Shown here piece after piece: positions 1-6,468 of a DNA stretch of 7,644 bases (its first letter is position 1; each line of letters starts with the position of its first letter). This stretch comes from Deinococcus sp. (GTDB taxonomy: Bacteria > Deinococcota > Deinococci > Deinococcales > Deinococcaceae). The notes under the pieces were generated by a model. That model saw nothing but the letters and a program-made list of their open reading frames with translations, was not told where the DNA came from and searched no databases. Made by a program: the position numbers and the translations under genes. The DNA lies in contig JAQBPF010000369.1 of the NCBI GenBank assembly GCA_028287665.1, positions 1 to 7,644 on the forward strand. Direction: 5' to 3'.

Positions 1-358
1 CGACCTGCCAGGCGGCGGCGGCCACCTGGCGGATCACGCGGGCGGGCAAAAAGGGGCGGGCGGCGTCGTGGATCAGCACCACGTCGGCGTCGGTGGCCTG
101 GAGGAGCGCCAGCACGCTGGCCTGGCGGGTGTTGCCGCCCGTTATGGCCCGCACCTCTAGGCCGTCTGGGAGAGACAACCCGGCGGGCAGGGCCACCAGA
201 ACTTCATCTACATACGGCAGAAGGCAGGCCACGCTGCGGGCCAGCAGACTCAGGCCGCCGACTTCTACAACGGCCTTTGGCCCCTGCCCCAGCCGTGTGC
301 CCGACCCCGCCGCCGGAATCAGGGCGGCTGTTTTGGGCTTTCGCTCTGGCCCGGTCAC
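1..358 (-). CDS. ispD: IspD, 2-C-methyl-D-erythritol 4-phosphate cytidylyltransferase (N-terminal part, cut by window edge)
   Basis: IspD transfers CMP from CTP to methylerythritol phosphate in the cytosolic MEP pathway to isoprenoids. The minus-strand frame was translated by eye and gives 119 residues before the window edge. It has the family signatures in order: the nucleotide-binding loop PAAGSGTRLG (residues 15-24) followed by the conserved PK (27-28), then GGNTRQASV (74-82), then HDAARPF (97-103). The start chosen is GTG at 358-356, which overlaps the ubiX stop as GTGA. A weak GGTGG (368-364) lies 5 nt before it. The overlap implies co-transcription and translational coupling with ubiX. 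The C-terminal half lies outside the window. The motifs make the family assignment secure; the start rests on the overlap and on the position of the motifs. Confidence 0.9.
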   Translation of the reverse strand, partial: MTGPERKPKTAALIPAAGSGTRLGQGPKAVVEVGGLSLLARSVACLLPYVDEVLVALPAGLSLPDGLEVRAITGGNTRQASVLALLQATDADVVLIHDAARPFLPARVIRQVAAAAWQV

Positions 359-909
359 TCTTTCCACCGCTTAAAGCCCGGTACATCCAGCCGGAACTGG
401 TCCAGCACGCGGGCGGTCACGAAATGCAGCAACTCTTCCACGCTTTCCGGCGCGTGATAGAAGCCGGGGCTGGCGGTCATCACCGTGGCTCCGGCGTCGT
501 GCACGGCCAGCAGATTTTGCAGCATGGGGCGCGGCAGGGGGTCCTCACGTACCACCAGCACCAGTGGGCGGCGTTCCTTGAGGGTCACGTGGGCCGCCCG
601 CGACACCAGATTGTCGGCGAATCCGTGCGCCACTTTGGCCAGCGTTCCCGCGCTGCACGGCACGATCAGCATGCCGTCGGTGCGGTAACTGCCGCTGGCA
701 ACGCTGGCTGCCAGGTCGCGGTCTTCATGCACATGGGTCGCCAGGGCAGTCAGGTCGGGCAGTTGCGGCCCGCCCTCGGCACTCATGACCCGTTTTGCGC
801 CGCTGGACACCACCAGATGCGTTTCTACACCCAGTTCGTTCAGGGCACGCAACACGCCCACCGCATACGGAATGCCGCTGCCCCCACTGACCCCCACGAC
901 TAAGCGCAT
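355..909 (-). CDS. ubiX: UbiX/Pad1-type flavin prenyltransferase
   Basis: The family makes prenylated FMN from FMNH2 and dimethylallyl phosphate, the cofactor of UbiD-type decarboxylases used in quinone or aromatic-acid metabolism. The 184 residues match the usual family length. Visible motifs are GVSGGSG (6-12, flavin-binding N-terminal loop), VVSSGAKR (33-40), SGSY (72-75), PCSAGTLAKVAHG (84-96), the KERRPL block (111-116) and PGFY (148-151). One deviation is RAAHV (104-108) where many homologues have RAADV. The start ATG 909-907 is followed at once by the conserved MRLVVGVSGG. It has no Shine-Dalgarno but has TAGCCT 6 nt upstream, so the mRNA is probably leaderless. It is the first gene of a ubiX-ispD operon. 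No UbiD partner is in the window, so the decarboxylation it serves cannot be told from here. Confidence 0.93.
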   Translation of the reverse strand: MRLVVGVSGGSGIPYAVGVLRALNELGVETHLVVSSGAKRVMSAEGGPQLPDLTALATHVHEDRDLAASVASGSYRTDGMLIVPCSAGTLAKVAHGFADNLVSRAAHVTLKERRPLVLVVREDPLPRPMLQNLLAVHDAGATVMTASPGFYHAPESVEELLHFVTARVLDQFRLDVPGFKRWKE

Positions 910-915
910 TCGGTC

Positions 916-921
916 AGGCTA
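916..921 (-). promoter_or_regulatory. Candidate -10 element of a leaderless ubiX-ispD promoter
   Basis: On the minus strand TAGCCT is followed by six bases (GACCGA) and then the ubiX ATG. A TANNNT hexamer ending 6-7 nt before the start is the known arrangement for leaderless genes in Deinococcus, where transcription starts at the first base of the start codon. No Shine-Dalgarno is visible and no convincing -35 is seen 16-19 nt further upstream, so this is a moderate call. Confidence 0.5.
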
Positions 922-966
922 GCAGGCAGGTGCCGGGTCATACGGCTTGCCCCCATTGCCCTCTCG

Positions 967-996
967 CCAGAACAGGGCCGACCAGAACAGGGCCGA
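967..996. repeat. Perfect 15-nt tandem duplication in the ubiX/P450 divergent region
   Basis: The unit CCAGAACAGGGCCGA occurs at 967-981 and again, identical and adjacent, at 982-996. It lies about midway between the two divergent starts, 46 nt beyond the ubiX hexamer and 78 nt before the P450 ATG. It may be replication slippage or a doubled binding site for a shared regulator; the sequence alone does not decide. Confidence 0.9.
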
Positions 997-1037
997 TGGG
1001 GTCTCCAGCGCCCGAACGCCGGATTTTTCTTGCTGTC

Positions 1038-1068
1038 TTGGTTAAATTTCATTCCATCGGAATAGCCT
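1038..1068 (+). promoter_or_regulatory. Candidate leaderless promoter of the P450 gene
   Basis: TAGCCT at 1063-1068 ends six bases (GTGGGC) before the ATG at 1075. It is the same hexamer at the same distance as in front of ubiX. A possible -35, TTGGTT at 1038-1043, is 19 nt away, longer than ideal. There is no Shine-Dalgarno ahead of either candidate start. The TAG inside the hexamer is also an in-frame stop, so translation cannot begin further upstream. Confidence 0.5.
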
Positions 1069-1074
1069 GTGGGC

Positions 1075-2313
1075 ATGACGGCAAGCGGCACAGCAGATAA
1101 CCGGGCAGACGAACTGATCGGCGCGTACTGGCAGGGCGCACACCTGCAAGACCCCATGTTTTTGGAGCAGATGCGGGCCATAAACCCGGTGCTGCTGTCG
1201 GCCACACACGGGCTGGCCGTGCTGACCGGACACGCCGAGATTACGGCGGTGCTGCGCCATCCCGACGTCCGCACCATTAAGTTTGGCGGCGGCGAGGAGT
1301 TCAGCCACACCGCCAGTTACGCCGTCATGAATCCCATGATGCTGTTTCATGACGGCGGCAGCCACACGCGCCTGCGGTCGCTGGCCCAGCGGGCTTTTAC
1401 GCCGCGGGTGCTGGAAGAAAGCCGTGAATTTATTGCCGCTCTGACCGACGATCTGCTGACTGGAGCGGCTGCCGCCAGCCGGACGGCTGAGGGCGTAGAC
1501 ATCGTGCAGGCCATCGCCTACCCCTTGCCCGTCACGGTGATCGTGCGGATGCTGGGCCTCACGGGCACGGACGCCGAACGTTTCCGGTCGTGGTCGGAAA
1601 GCGTGGCCGACCTGCTGGGCGGTGTAAATCTGCCCCCCGAGCGCTGGGCACAGATCGAGGCCGATGCCCAGCAGATGCGTGAGTATTTCCGGACGCTGGC
1701 CGATGACCTGCGGGCCGATCCTCAGCCGGGGCTGCTCAGTGCGCTGGCCGCCGCCGAAGCCGAGGGAGGAGGGGGACGCCTGAGCAGCGCCGAATTGCTG
1801 GCCAACGCCGTGCTGTTGTTGGTCGCGGGCCACGAAACCACCAGCAACCTCATCGCCGGGAGTGTTCACGCCCTGGCCCAACACCCAGAGCAGCGGGCGT
1901 GGCTGGCCGCCGATCCCGCAGGCCGCGCCGCCAACGCCACCGAAGAACTCCTGCGCTTCCTGTCGCCGGTGCGGGGCAGTGGCCGCCTGACCACCGCGCC
2001 CCTCACGCTGGGCGACGTGACCTTGCCTGCCGGAATGCACCTGAGCCTCAGCTACGCCAGTGACAACCGCGATCCCCGGATGTACGCCGGTCCACACACG
2101 CTGGACCTCAGCCGGGCCAATGCCCGCACCCACCTGGCCTTTGCAGGCGGCCCGCATTACTGCCTCGGCGCAACGCTGGCGCGGCTGGAATCCACCACCT
2201 TCCTGACGCGCCTGCTGACCCGTTTCCCCGACTACAGCGTGCCCGAACAGACTGTTGCCTACCGACCCAATTACGCGTTGCAGGGTCTGGAGCGGTTGCG
2301 AGTGACGTTCTGA
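1075..2313 (+). CDS. Cytochrome P450 monooxygenase
   Basis: This is a soluble bacterial class P450 of 412 residues, the normal length, with no signal peptide or membrane anchor. The I-helix oxygen-activation motif AGHETT is at 251-256, the K-helix ExxR is E291/R294, and the heme loop FAGGPHYCLG runs from F356 to the thiolate ligand C363. P450s use electrons from a reductase and ferredoxin to hydroxylate a hydrophobic substrate; neither partner is encoded nearby. The start chosen is ATG 1075, because TAGCCT lies 6 nt upstream. GTG 1069, two codons earlier, is the alternative, and an in-frame TAG at 1063 excludes anything longer. The neighbours are divergent isoprenoid-related genes. Deinococcus has a known carotenoid 2-beta-hydroxylase P450 (CYP287A1), so a terpenoid or carotenoid substrate is possible but not shown. 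The family call is secure; the substrate is unknown. Confidence 0.95.
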   Translation: MTASGTADNRADELIGAYWQGAHLQDPMFLEQMRAINPVLLSATHGLAVLTGHAEITAVLRHPDVRTIKFGGGEEFSHTASYAVMNPMMLFHDGGSHTRLRSLAQRAFTPRVLEESREFIAALTDDLLTGAAAASRTAEGVDIVQAIAYPLPVTVIVRMLGLTGTDAERFRSWSESVADLLGGVNLPPERWAQIEADAQQMREYFRTLADDLRADPQPGLLSALAAAEAEGGGGRLSSAELLANAVLLLVAGHETTSNLIAGSVHALAQHPEQRAWLAADPAGRAANATEELLRFLSPVRGSGRLTTAPLTLGDVTLPAGMHLSLSYASDNRDPRMYAGPHTLDLSRANARTHLAFAGGPHYCLGATLARLESTTFLTRLLTRFPDYSVPEQTVAYRPNYALQGLERLRVTF

Positions 2314-2347
2314 GGTCTGGCGATCTCAGGGTTTAGAAGCACACAGA

Positions 2348-2381
2348 AGTGAGGCGCGGTCTGATATGACCGCGCCTCACT
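2348..2381. terminator. Bidirectional hairpin between the convergent P450 and protease genes
   Basis: A perfect 14-bp inverted repeat (AGTGAGGCGCGGTC and its complement) has a 6-nt loop TGATAT. It sits in the 89-nt gap between the two convergent stop codons. Neither side has a long T-run: GCTGCTGTTT follows on the plus strand and TCTGTGTGCTTCT on the minus strand. It is therefore a strong stem with weak tails, best read as a shared terminator or mRNA 3'-end stabiliser. Confidence 0.75.
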
Positions 2382-2402
2382 CAAGCTGCTGTTTGCGTTG
2401 GG

Positions 2403-4148
2403 TTACTTTTTGTTGGCGGCAGCGATGGCAGCGGCGGGGTTAACCAGGCCATAGCCGAAGAAGTTGTCGCGGCCATTGGCGCCCAGATCGGTGGCCGTCG
2501 CGTTCAGCAGGCTGCGAAGCTCGGCGTTGCTGAGGTTGGGCTTGGCGCTCCACACCAGCGCCGCTGCGCCAGCAACGTGGGGGGTGGCCATGCTGGTGCC
2601 GTTGTAGTACTCGTAATCGGCGGCATAGACCGAGACGCTGCCCAGCACGGGCGAGGCGGTCTGCACGGCGGCCAGGGTAGCCAGACCATCGGCCATAGGA
2701 ATCCCCACGACCGGAATGCTCATGTCGCTGCCCAGAGTGATGCTGTTCAGAGGGCCTGCCACGTTGTTGTACAGGATGACGGCAACAGCGCCGTTGGCCA
2801 CTGCATTCGAGGCTTTTTCGCCGAAGGTACAGCCGCCACGCGAGATCAGGGCAATCTTGCCTGCCAGCGCTGCGTTGACCGCCGTGCCGCCTGTTCCGCA
2901 GAACTGGTTGCCCGTGCCGCCTGCCTCGACGATGGCCGTTCCGGTGACGGTCAGTTTGGCGGCGCCCTCAACTGGGTCGACACTCTGGTAGGCAGGCACG
3001 CCTGCGGCGCTGGCTTTGGCGGCCAATCCCTGGCCCAGGGGCACGGAAGAGAGGACTGCAACGCCCGGCGCCACGAGTTCCTGCTGAGAGTTGTAGTTGG
3101 AAAAGCCCGCGAGGTTGCCGAGGTTGTCCACGGCCCCGACTTTCACGACGCTGGGGTAGTCGGAAGGATAGTGGGGCAGTTTGTTGCCGTCGTTACCAGC
3201 GGCGGCTACCGTCAATGCTCCGGCATCATAAGCAGCCTGGAAGGCCCGTTTTTCAGTCTTGCTGCCTTCGCTCGAACCCAGTGAAAGGCTGACCACGACG
3301 CGCTTTTCGGTGCCGCCCTTGTTCTGGCTGCTCAGTTGGGCCACGCACCACTGCACGCCCGCGACCACGCCCTCGTCACTGCCGGTGCCATCGTCGCCCA
3401 GCACACGGGCCACGTACAGATTCACGCCCGGAGACACGCCGCCCACACCGTTGGGGTCCATGCCGCTGGGTTGGCCCGCCGCGCCCGTTCCTGCACCGTA
3501 TTGAGCGAAAATGGTCCCTGAAACGTGGGTGCCGTGATGATCGACATCATTGAGAAGGGTCGCCGAATCGCGTCCATCGCCCATAAAGTTCTTGTAACCG
3601 GCCAGCTTGCCTGCGAATTCGGGGTGATTGGCATCGATGCCCGTGTCGCCCACACAGACCGCGATGCCTGTCCCTGTGCGGCCCGCAGCGTGCAGGGCAG
3701 GAACTTCAAGGGCCACGTCGCCGTAGGTAAACTCGCCCTGAGGCTGCCAGTTCACGCCCAGATTGCCCAGCGCACCACCGGGTTTACCCAGGGTATCGCC
3801 GTCGCCGACCACGTAGTTGTCCGCTCGCCTCGGCACGGTGGCCTCGACATATTCCACGCTGGGGTCTGCGGCCAACTTGGTCGCCTGGGCACTGGTCAGG
3901 CTGGCAGAGGCCGCCTCAATCGTTGCAAAGGTTCGGCGCAGTTGTCCCCCTACCTTCCCACTGGCCGCTGCATTGACGCCCTGACCGGGCTTGAACCCGA
4001 CCATGTATGTTTTCTTGGCCCCGGCGCTTGGCGTGGCCTGGGCCTTCAGGTTGCTCTGGGCAGCAAGATCGGTCTGGGTCGGCTGCTGACCACAGGCCGC
4101 CAGAGTAAGAGACAGGGCAATCAGAGCAAGAGTCCGGGTACGCAACAT
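2403..4148 (-). CDS. Subtilisin-like serine protease (S8) with lipoprotein signal, propeptide and PA insert
   Basis: This is a secreted or surface-anchored endopeptidase of 581 residues. The N terminus is a lipoprotein signal: basic MLRTR, a hydrophobic stretch, then the lipobox LAAC with C19 as the lipidated residue. Residues about 45-110 look like an I9-type propeptide. The catalytic domain follows: D168 in GDTGID, H205 in HGTHVSGT, oxyanion N319 in AAAGND and S519 in NGTSMATPHVAG, so the triad is complete. Residues about 390-500, between the APG motif (360-362) and the serine, form a PA domain with C417 and C440 placed for its usual disulphide. The start ATG 4148 was chosen over the in-frame ATG 4187 because GGAGG lies 5 nt upstream and the signal peptide begins there. 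The gene is monocistronic. Extra cysteines C165 and C268 are unexplained. The substrate is unknown. Confidence 0.95.
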   Translation of the reverse strand: MLRTRTLALIALSLTLAACGQQPTQTDLAAQSNLKAQATPSAGAKKTYMVGFKPGQGVNAAASGKVGGQLRRTFATIEAASASLTSAQATKLAADPSVEYVEATVPRRADNYVVGDGDTLGKPGGALGNLGVNWQPQGEFTYGDVALEVPALHAAGRTGTGIAVCVGDTGIDANHPEFAGKLAGYKNFMGDGRDSATLLNDVDHHGTHVSGTIFAQYGAGTGAAGQPSGMDPNGVGGVSPGVNLYVARVLGDDGTGSDEGVVAGVQWCVAQLSSQNKGGTEKRVVVSLSLGSSEGSKTEKRAFQAAYDAGALTVAAAGNDGNKLPHYPSDYPSVVKVGAVDNLGNLAGFSNYNSQQELVAPGVAVLSSVPLGQGLAAKASAAGVPAYQSVDPVEGAAKLTVTGTAIVEAGGTGNQFCGTGGTAVNAALAGKIALISRGGCTFGEKASNAVANGAVAVILYNNVAGPLNSITLGSDMSIPVVGIPMADGLATLAAVQTASPVLGSVSVYAADYEYYNGTSMATPHVAGAAALVWSAKPNLSNAELRSLLNATATDLGANGRDNFFGYGLVNPAAAIAAANKK

Positions 4149-4153
4149 AAATT

Positions 4154-4158
4154 CCTCC
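4154..4158 (-). promoter_or_regulatory. Shine-Dalgarno of the protease gene
   Basis: GGAGG on the minus strand, 5 nt before ATG 4148-4146, decides the start. It shows that the 13-residue N-terminal extension from ATG 4187 is very unlikely, since that extension would translate through the ribosome-binding site and hide the signal peptide. Confidence 0.85.
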
Positions 4159-4252
4159 AGAGGGTCAACTGCTTCAGGCCCTCGCATTAAGACGGCGTGG
4201 ATCTGACTTCATAGTCGGAAAGCTGTAGATGAACCCGGCAAATATAGAGTGA

Positions 4253-4317
4253 TGTCAAGCCATTCAGATGAGAGACGACATGAGCAACATTAAACTGATT
4301 AAAAAGTGTTCTCAGAA
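4253..4317 (-). promoter_or_regulatory. Candidate protease promoters (two alternatives)
   Basis: On the minus strand TTCTGA (4317-4312), a 17-nt spacer and TTTAAT (4294-4289) form a plausible sigma-70 promoter, giving a leader of roughly 135 nt. Closer to the gene there is a perfect TTGACA (4258-4253), but no good -10 lies 16-18 nt after it. A TATATT (4246-4241) sits too close to pair with it. The region is suggestive; the exact promoter is not settled. Confidence 0.3.
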
Positions 4318-4508
4318 AGTGGTGAGTGTGAGGCTTTGCGCGAGCCTAAGTCAAACCGGGCCCGCGTGAATCTATCGGCGTCCCTGCCCTTCTGCTCTCC
4401 ACAAGTAAGCCAGAGCAACGTATCGAAGCGCCTCACCAAAGTTCACAGATGATTGGTCACGCAACATGAATCTGCTGCTCTGCACCCAGGGCAAGCGTTG
4501 GTGGCCCC

Positions 4509-4535
4509 AAAGCAAAACCCCCGCGCTGGGCGGGG
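4509..4535 (-). terminator. Rho-independent terminator of the tRNA operon
   Basis: On the minus strand CCCCGC (4535-4530), a 5-nt loop CCAGC and GCGGGG (4524-4519) are followed by GTTTTGCTTT. The hairpin starts 8 nt after the CCA of tRNA-Thr. A GC-rich stem followed by a T-rich tail in the right place makes this a standard terminator. Confidence 0.85.
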
Positions 4536-4543
4536 ATTTTCCT

Positions 4544-4618
<75 letters not shown>

Positions 4619-4659
4619 CCGCTCTCTTCTTGTCCAACTGAACTGCTCAGGTGAAGCCT

Positions 4660-4735
<76 letters not shown>

Positions 4736-4740
4736 GAAAG

Positions 4741-4756
4741 TTCCCCAGAAGGGGAA
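4741..4756 (-). other. Hairpin in the Asp-Phe tRNA spacer
   Basis: TTCCCC and GGGGAA form a perfect 6-bp stem with a 4-nt loop and fill most of the 24-nt spacer. On the transcribed strand the tail is only CTTTC, so it is probably a processing landmark or weak attenuator rather than a full terminator. Confidence 0.6.
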
Positions 4757-4759
4757 AGG

Positions 4760-4835
<76 letters not shown>

Positions 4836-4896
4836 TTGCCATAAACTGTGCGCTGTCTTCATGCTTCCAGAGGAGGCCTGAAAAGCAGCGGGGTTA

Positions 4897-4925
4897 AGGA
4901 TAGCCGTGCCCCTGCGCCTTGTCAA
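4897..4925 (-). promoter_or_regulatory. Near-consensus sigma-70 promoter of the tRNA operon
   Basis: On the minus strand a perfect TTGACA (4925-4920), a spacer of exactly 17 nt and TATCCT (4902-4897) point into the tRNA cluster. Transcription would start near 4890. It is the best promoter in the window, as expected for stable RNA, and lies entirely in the gap downstream of the phosphoesterase stop. Confidence 0.85.
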
Positions 4926-4967
4926 CCGGACTGTGGTTTGCTCCTCAAAAAAGTGGGTGGGTGAGGG

Positions 4968-5741
4968 CTAAAACGGGACAGCCCGGACGCTCTGCACCGG
5001 GGTCCGGGCCTCGGTATCCAGCATCAATTCCAGGTATTCGCGGCTTTGCAGGGCGTCGATCATGGCGAAGTCGGGGCGATTTCCCCCTTCTGCATGGATG
5101 TAAATGCCTTTTTCCAGTTGGGTATGACCATAGACGCCAAACGACAGACCCGCCATCTGCACATATTCTGGCGTCTCCCGGAACCACCGTTTGGTGGAGT
5201 GGTCGGCATAAAAGAGGTCGTCGTAATACATATGTGCGGGCATGGGGCTGACATGGGCGAACTGCACGCCGCCCACCCTCACCTCACGCGGAAAGCTTTG
5301 CATCCAGAGGCTGAGGTGAGGCGGCAGGTGGATGCCCCCGTGTGCCGGGTCGAATTCGACGTGCACCATGCCACCTGTGGTCCCCAGTACATAGGAGGTA
5401 TTCAGTACGGCGTCGTCATGGTTGCCCAGAATGATATGCACGGCGTGTGGCGCGGCCTCCTGGTAGGTTTTAAGGCGCTCCAACTGCTTGACCTGTTGGC
5501 GGGCGGCCAGGAACAGATGGTCCGGGTCGCGGGGGTCAAACTCCAGCAAGCCCGTCAGGCGGGAATATTCGTGCAGATTTTTGGGATGAACCAAGTCGCC
5601 TATCAGAACCACCTGGTAGAGCCCCGCCCGAACCGGCAGGCTGGGCAGACCATCCATTCCCACACAGCTGGCTGCCCGGAGTGCCCCCCACAGGCCGTCC
5701 CAGTCGGCGTGAACGTCTCCTATGGCAATGAACTTCTGCAC
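4968..5741 (-). CDS. Calcineurin-like metallophosphoesterase
   Basis: This is a predicted cytosolic dinuclear-metal phosphoesterase of 257 residues. The metal ligands are visible in the usual order: D9 and H11 in GDVHAD, D49 in GDLVHP, N107 and H108 in GNHD, H163 in FAHVSP and H206 in GHTQ. The second motif lacks the DRG of PPP-type Ser/Thr phosphatases, so a nucleotide or small-molecule phosphoesterase is at least as likely as a protein phosphatase; the substrate cannot be read from sequence. The start is GTG 5741-5739, chosen because AGGAGG lies 8 nt upstream and the conserved N-terminal strand begins directly after. It is 79 nt downstream of the Rad52-like gene on the same strand, so the two may be co-transcribed. 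Downstream, only a weak 5-bp stem with a T6 run inside its loop (4943-4966) is seen, so read-through into the tRNA operon is possible. Confidence 0.9.
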   Translation of the reverse strand: MQKFIAIGDVHADWDGLWGALRAASCVGMDGLPSLPVRAGLYQVVLIGDLVHPKNLHEYSRLTGLLEFDPRDPDHLFLAARQQVKQLERLKTYQEAAPHAVHIILGNHDDAVLNTSYVLGTTGGMVHVEFDPAHGGIHLPPHLSLWMQSFPREVRVGGVQFAHVSPMPAHMYYDDLFYADHSTKRWFRETPEYVQMAGLSFGVYGHTQLEKGIYIHAEGGNRPDFAMIDALQSREYLELMLDTEARTPVQSVRAVPF

Positions 5742-5749
5742 GCGTTTCG

Positions 5750-5755
5750 CCTCCT
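5750..5755 (-). promoter_or_regulatory. Shine-Dalgarno of the phosphoesterase gene
   Basis: AGGAGG on the minus strand, 8 nt before GTG 5741-5739, supports the GTG start. The strong signal contrasts with its upstream neighbour, which has none. Confidence 0.85.
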
Positions 5756-5820
5756 GTTGGCTGGTCCTTGCTGCCCCTAGTCTGCCCTAAAGCAGAGCCC
5801 GCCGCCGAGTAAATACGGCG

Positions 5821-6426
5821 TTACCCCTTCAGAATCCCCTGAAGTTCCTTATAAATGGCCCGGCTTTCATCCACGGTTTCTCCGTAGCCGCGCAGCACCA
5901 CCCGCGCCGCCGCGCCGCCCTTGCCTGCGGCCTTCAGTTGCTCCATCAGGTCTTCAATGTGCCGCCGGGCCTTTTCCATCTGAGGGTCGCGGGGCGGTTC
6001 GGGCGGCAGCGGAATGGTTCCGGTCATGGTCACGGCGTCGCTGCCCTCGTCTACGTCCAGATCAGAGGTGTTGGCCCCGTCTTCGGCGTCGTATTCCACC
6101 CACTGCCCCTCGCTGCTGCTGCCCACCCCAAACAACCGGGCAGCGTCGGCCAGGGCAGCCAGCTTGGCATCGGCCAGCGAGTGCGCCTGCGCCAGGCCCT
6201 CGCGCTGCACCCCCAGTACGGTCAGGCGGGCACGTACCACGGGCGGCGTCATGCAGTCGCAGCCCCAGCCGATGCCCCAGCTCGGGTCTACCCGGTCCAG
6301 CAGTGCGGCCAGGGAATCGGGGTCGGGGGCGGGCGTCACGCGGGCCTGATCGCCCCGGACTTCCAACGTTGCCCAAGCAGTCATGCTGGCACGCAGCGCC
6401 TCACGTACACGGTCTAGGTCGGCCAT
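5821..6426 (-). CDS. Small protein with Rad52/DdrA-like annealing-domain features
   Basis: This 201-residue protein is acidic to neutral with no signal or membrane segment. Residues 38-112 resemble the core of the Rad52/DdrA/phage Sak group: a helix SLAALLDRVD and a tryptophan-containing GIGWGC, a beta-hairpin VVRARLTVLGVQREG (63-77), the helix DAKLAALADAARLFGVG (86-102), then QWVEYDAEDG (108-117). In that group the last two elements read roughly DAxKRAAxxFGIG and WVxYD. The basic KR of the helix is missing here (AD instead). An acidic linker follows (111-131), then a proline-rich piece (138-148) and a helical tail with YGET (181-184). The start ATG 6426 has no Shine-Dalgarno, but TAGACT lies 8 nt upstream. 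The length is close to that of DdrA. The coding call is firm; the family call is my inference from pattern resemblance. It could also be a genus-specific protein of unknown function. Confidence 0.85.
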   Translation of the reverse strand: MADLDRVREALRASMTAWATLEVRGDQARVTPAPDPDSLAALLDRVDPSWGIGWGCDCMTPPVVRARLTVLGVQREGLAQAHSLADAKLAALADAARLFGVGSSSEGQWVEYDAEDGANTSDLDVDEGSDAVTMTGTIPLPPEPPRDPQMEKARRHIEDLMEQLKAAGKGGAAARVVLRGYGETVDESRAIYKELQGILKG

Positions 6427-6434
6427 AGGCCCTG

Positions 6435-6440
6435 AGTCTA
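6435..6440 (-). promoter_or_regulatory. Candidate -10 element of a leaderless promoter for the Rad52-like gene
   Basis: TAGACT on the minus strand ends 8 nt before the ATG at 6426, with no Shine-Dalgarno between. It fits the TANNNT pattern of Deinococcus leaderless genes slightly less well than the ubiX and P450 cases. No good -35 was found. Confidence 0.4.
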
Positions 6441-6468
6441 GCGGCTGGGGTTGGGGTGTGCAGCGACA

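Larger units (their letters stand above)
4149..4508. other. Intergenic region between the protease and the tRNA operon
   Basis: About 360 nt separate the protease start from the tRNA terminator. The part at 4230-4320 is clearly richer in A+T than the flanks and is the natural place for the protease promoter. The part at 4320-4508 shows no convincing gene, RNA fold or repeat. A 29-codon plus-strand frame at 4280-4369 has no good ribosome-binding site and is not called. Confidence 0.6.

Noticed and set aside
277..903. Plus-strand open frame of 208 codons
   Set aside because: It lies antisense to ubiX, whose motifs are unmistakable. It has no ribosome-binding site or recognisable domain and is typical of a GC-rich mirror frame.
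1042..2157. Minus-strand open frame of 371 codons
   Set aside because: It is antisense to the P450, which carries all family motifs. Its translation is low-complexity, rich in Gly, Gln and His, as expected of a mirror frame.
3525..4190. Plus-strand open frame of 221 codons opposite the protease
   Set aside because: It overlaps the signal peptide, propeptide and catalytic Asp/His region of the protease on the other strand, with no start signal of its own.
4280..4369. Possible 29-residue small protein, plus strand
   Set aside because: It starts ATG with a plausible composition, but has no clear Shine-Dalgarno or TANNNT hexamer and lies in the presumed protease promoter region.
4943..4966. Terminator after the phosphoesterase
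   Set aside because: CCTCA/TGAGG gives only 5 bp, and the T6 run falls within the loop and stem instead of after the hairpin.
5803..5820. Terminator after the Rad52-like gene
   Set aside because: CGCCG/CGGCG is a 5-bp stem with an 8-nt loop and no T-run; too weak to call.
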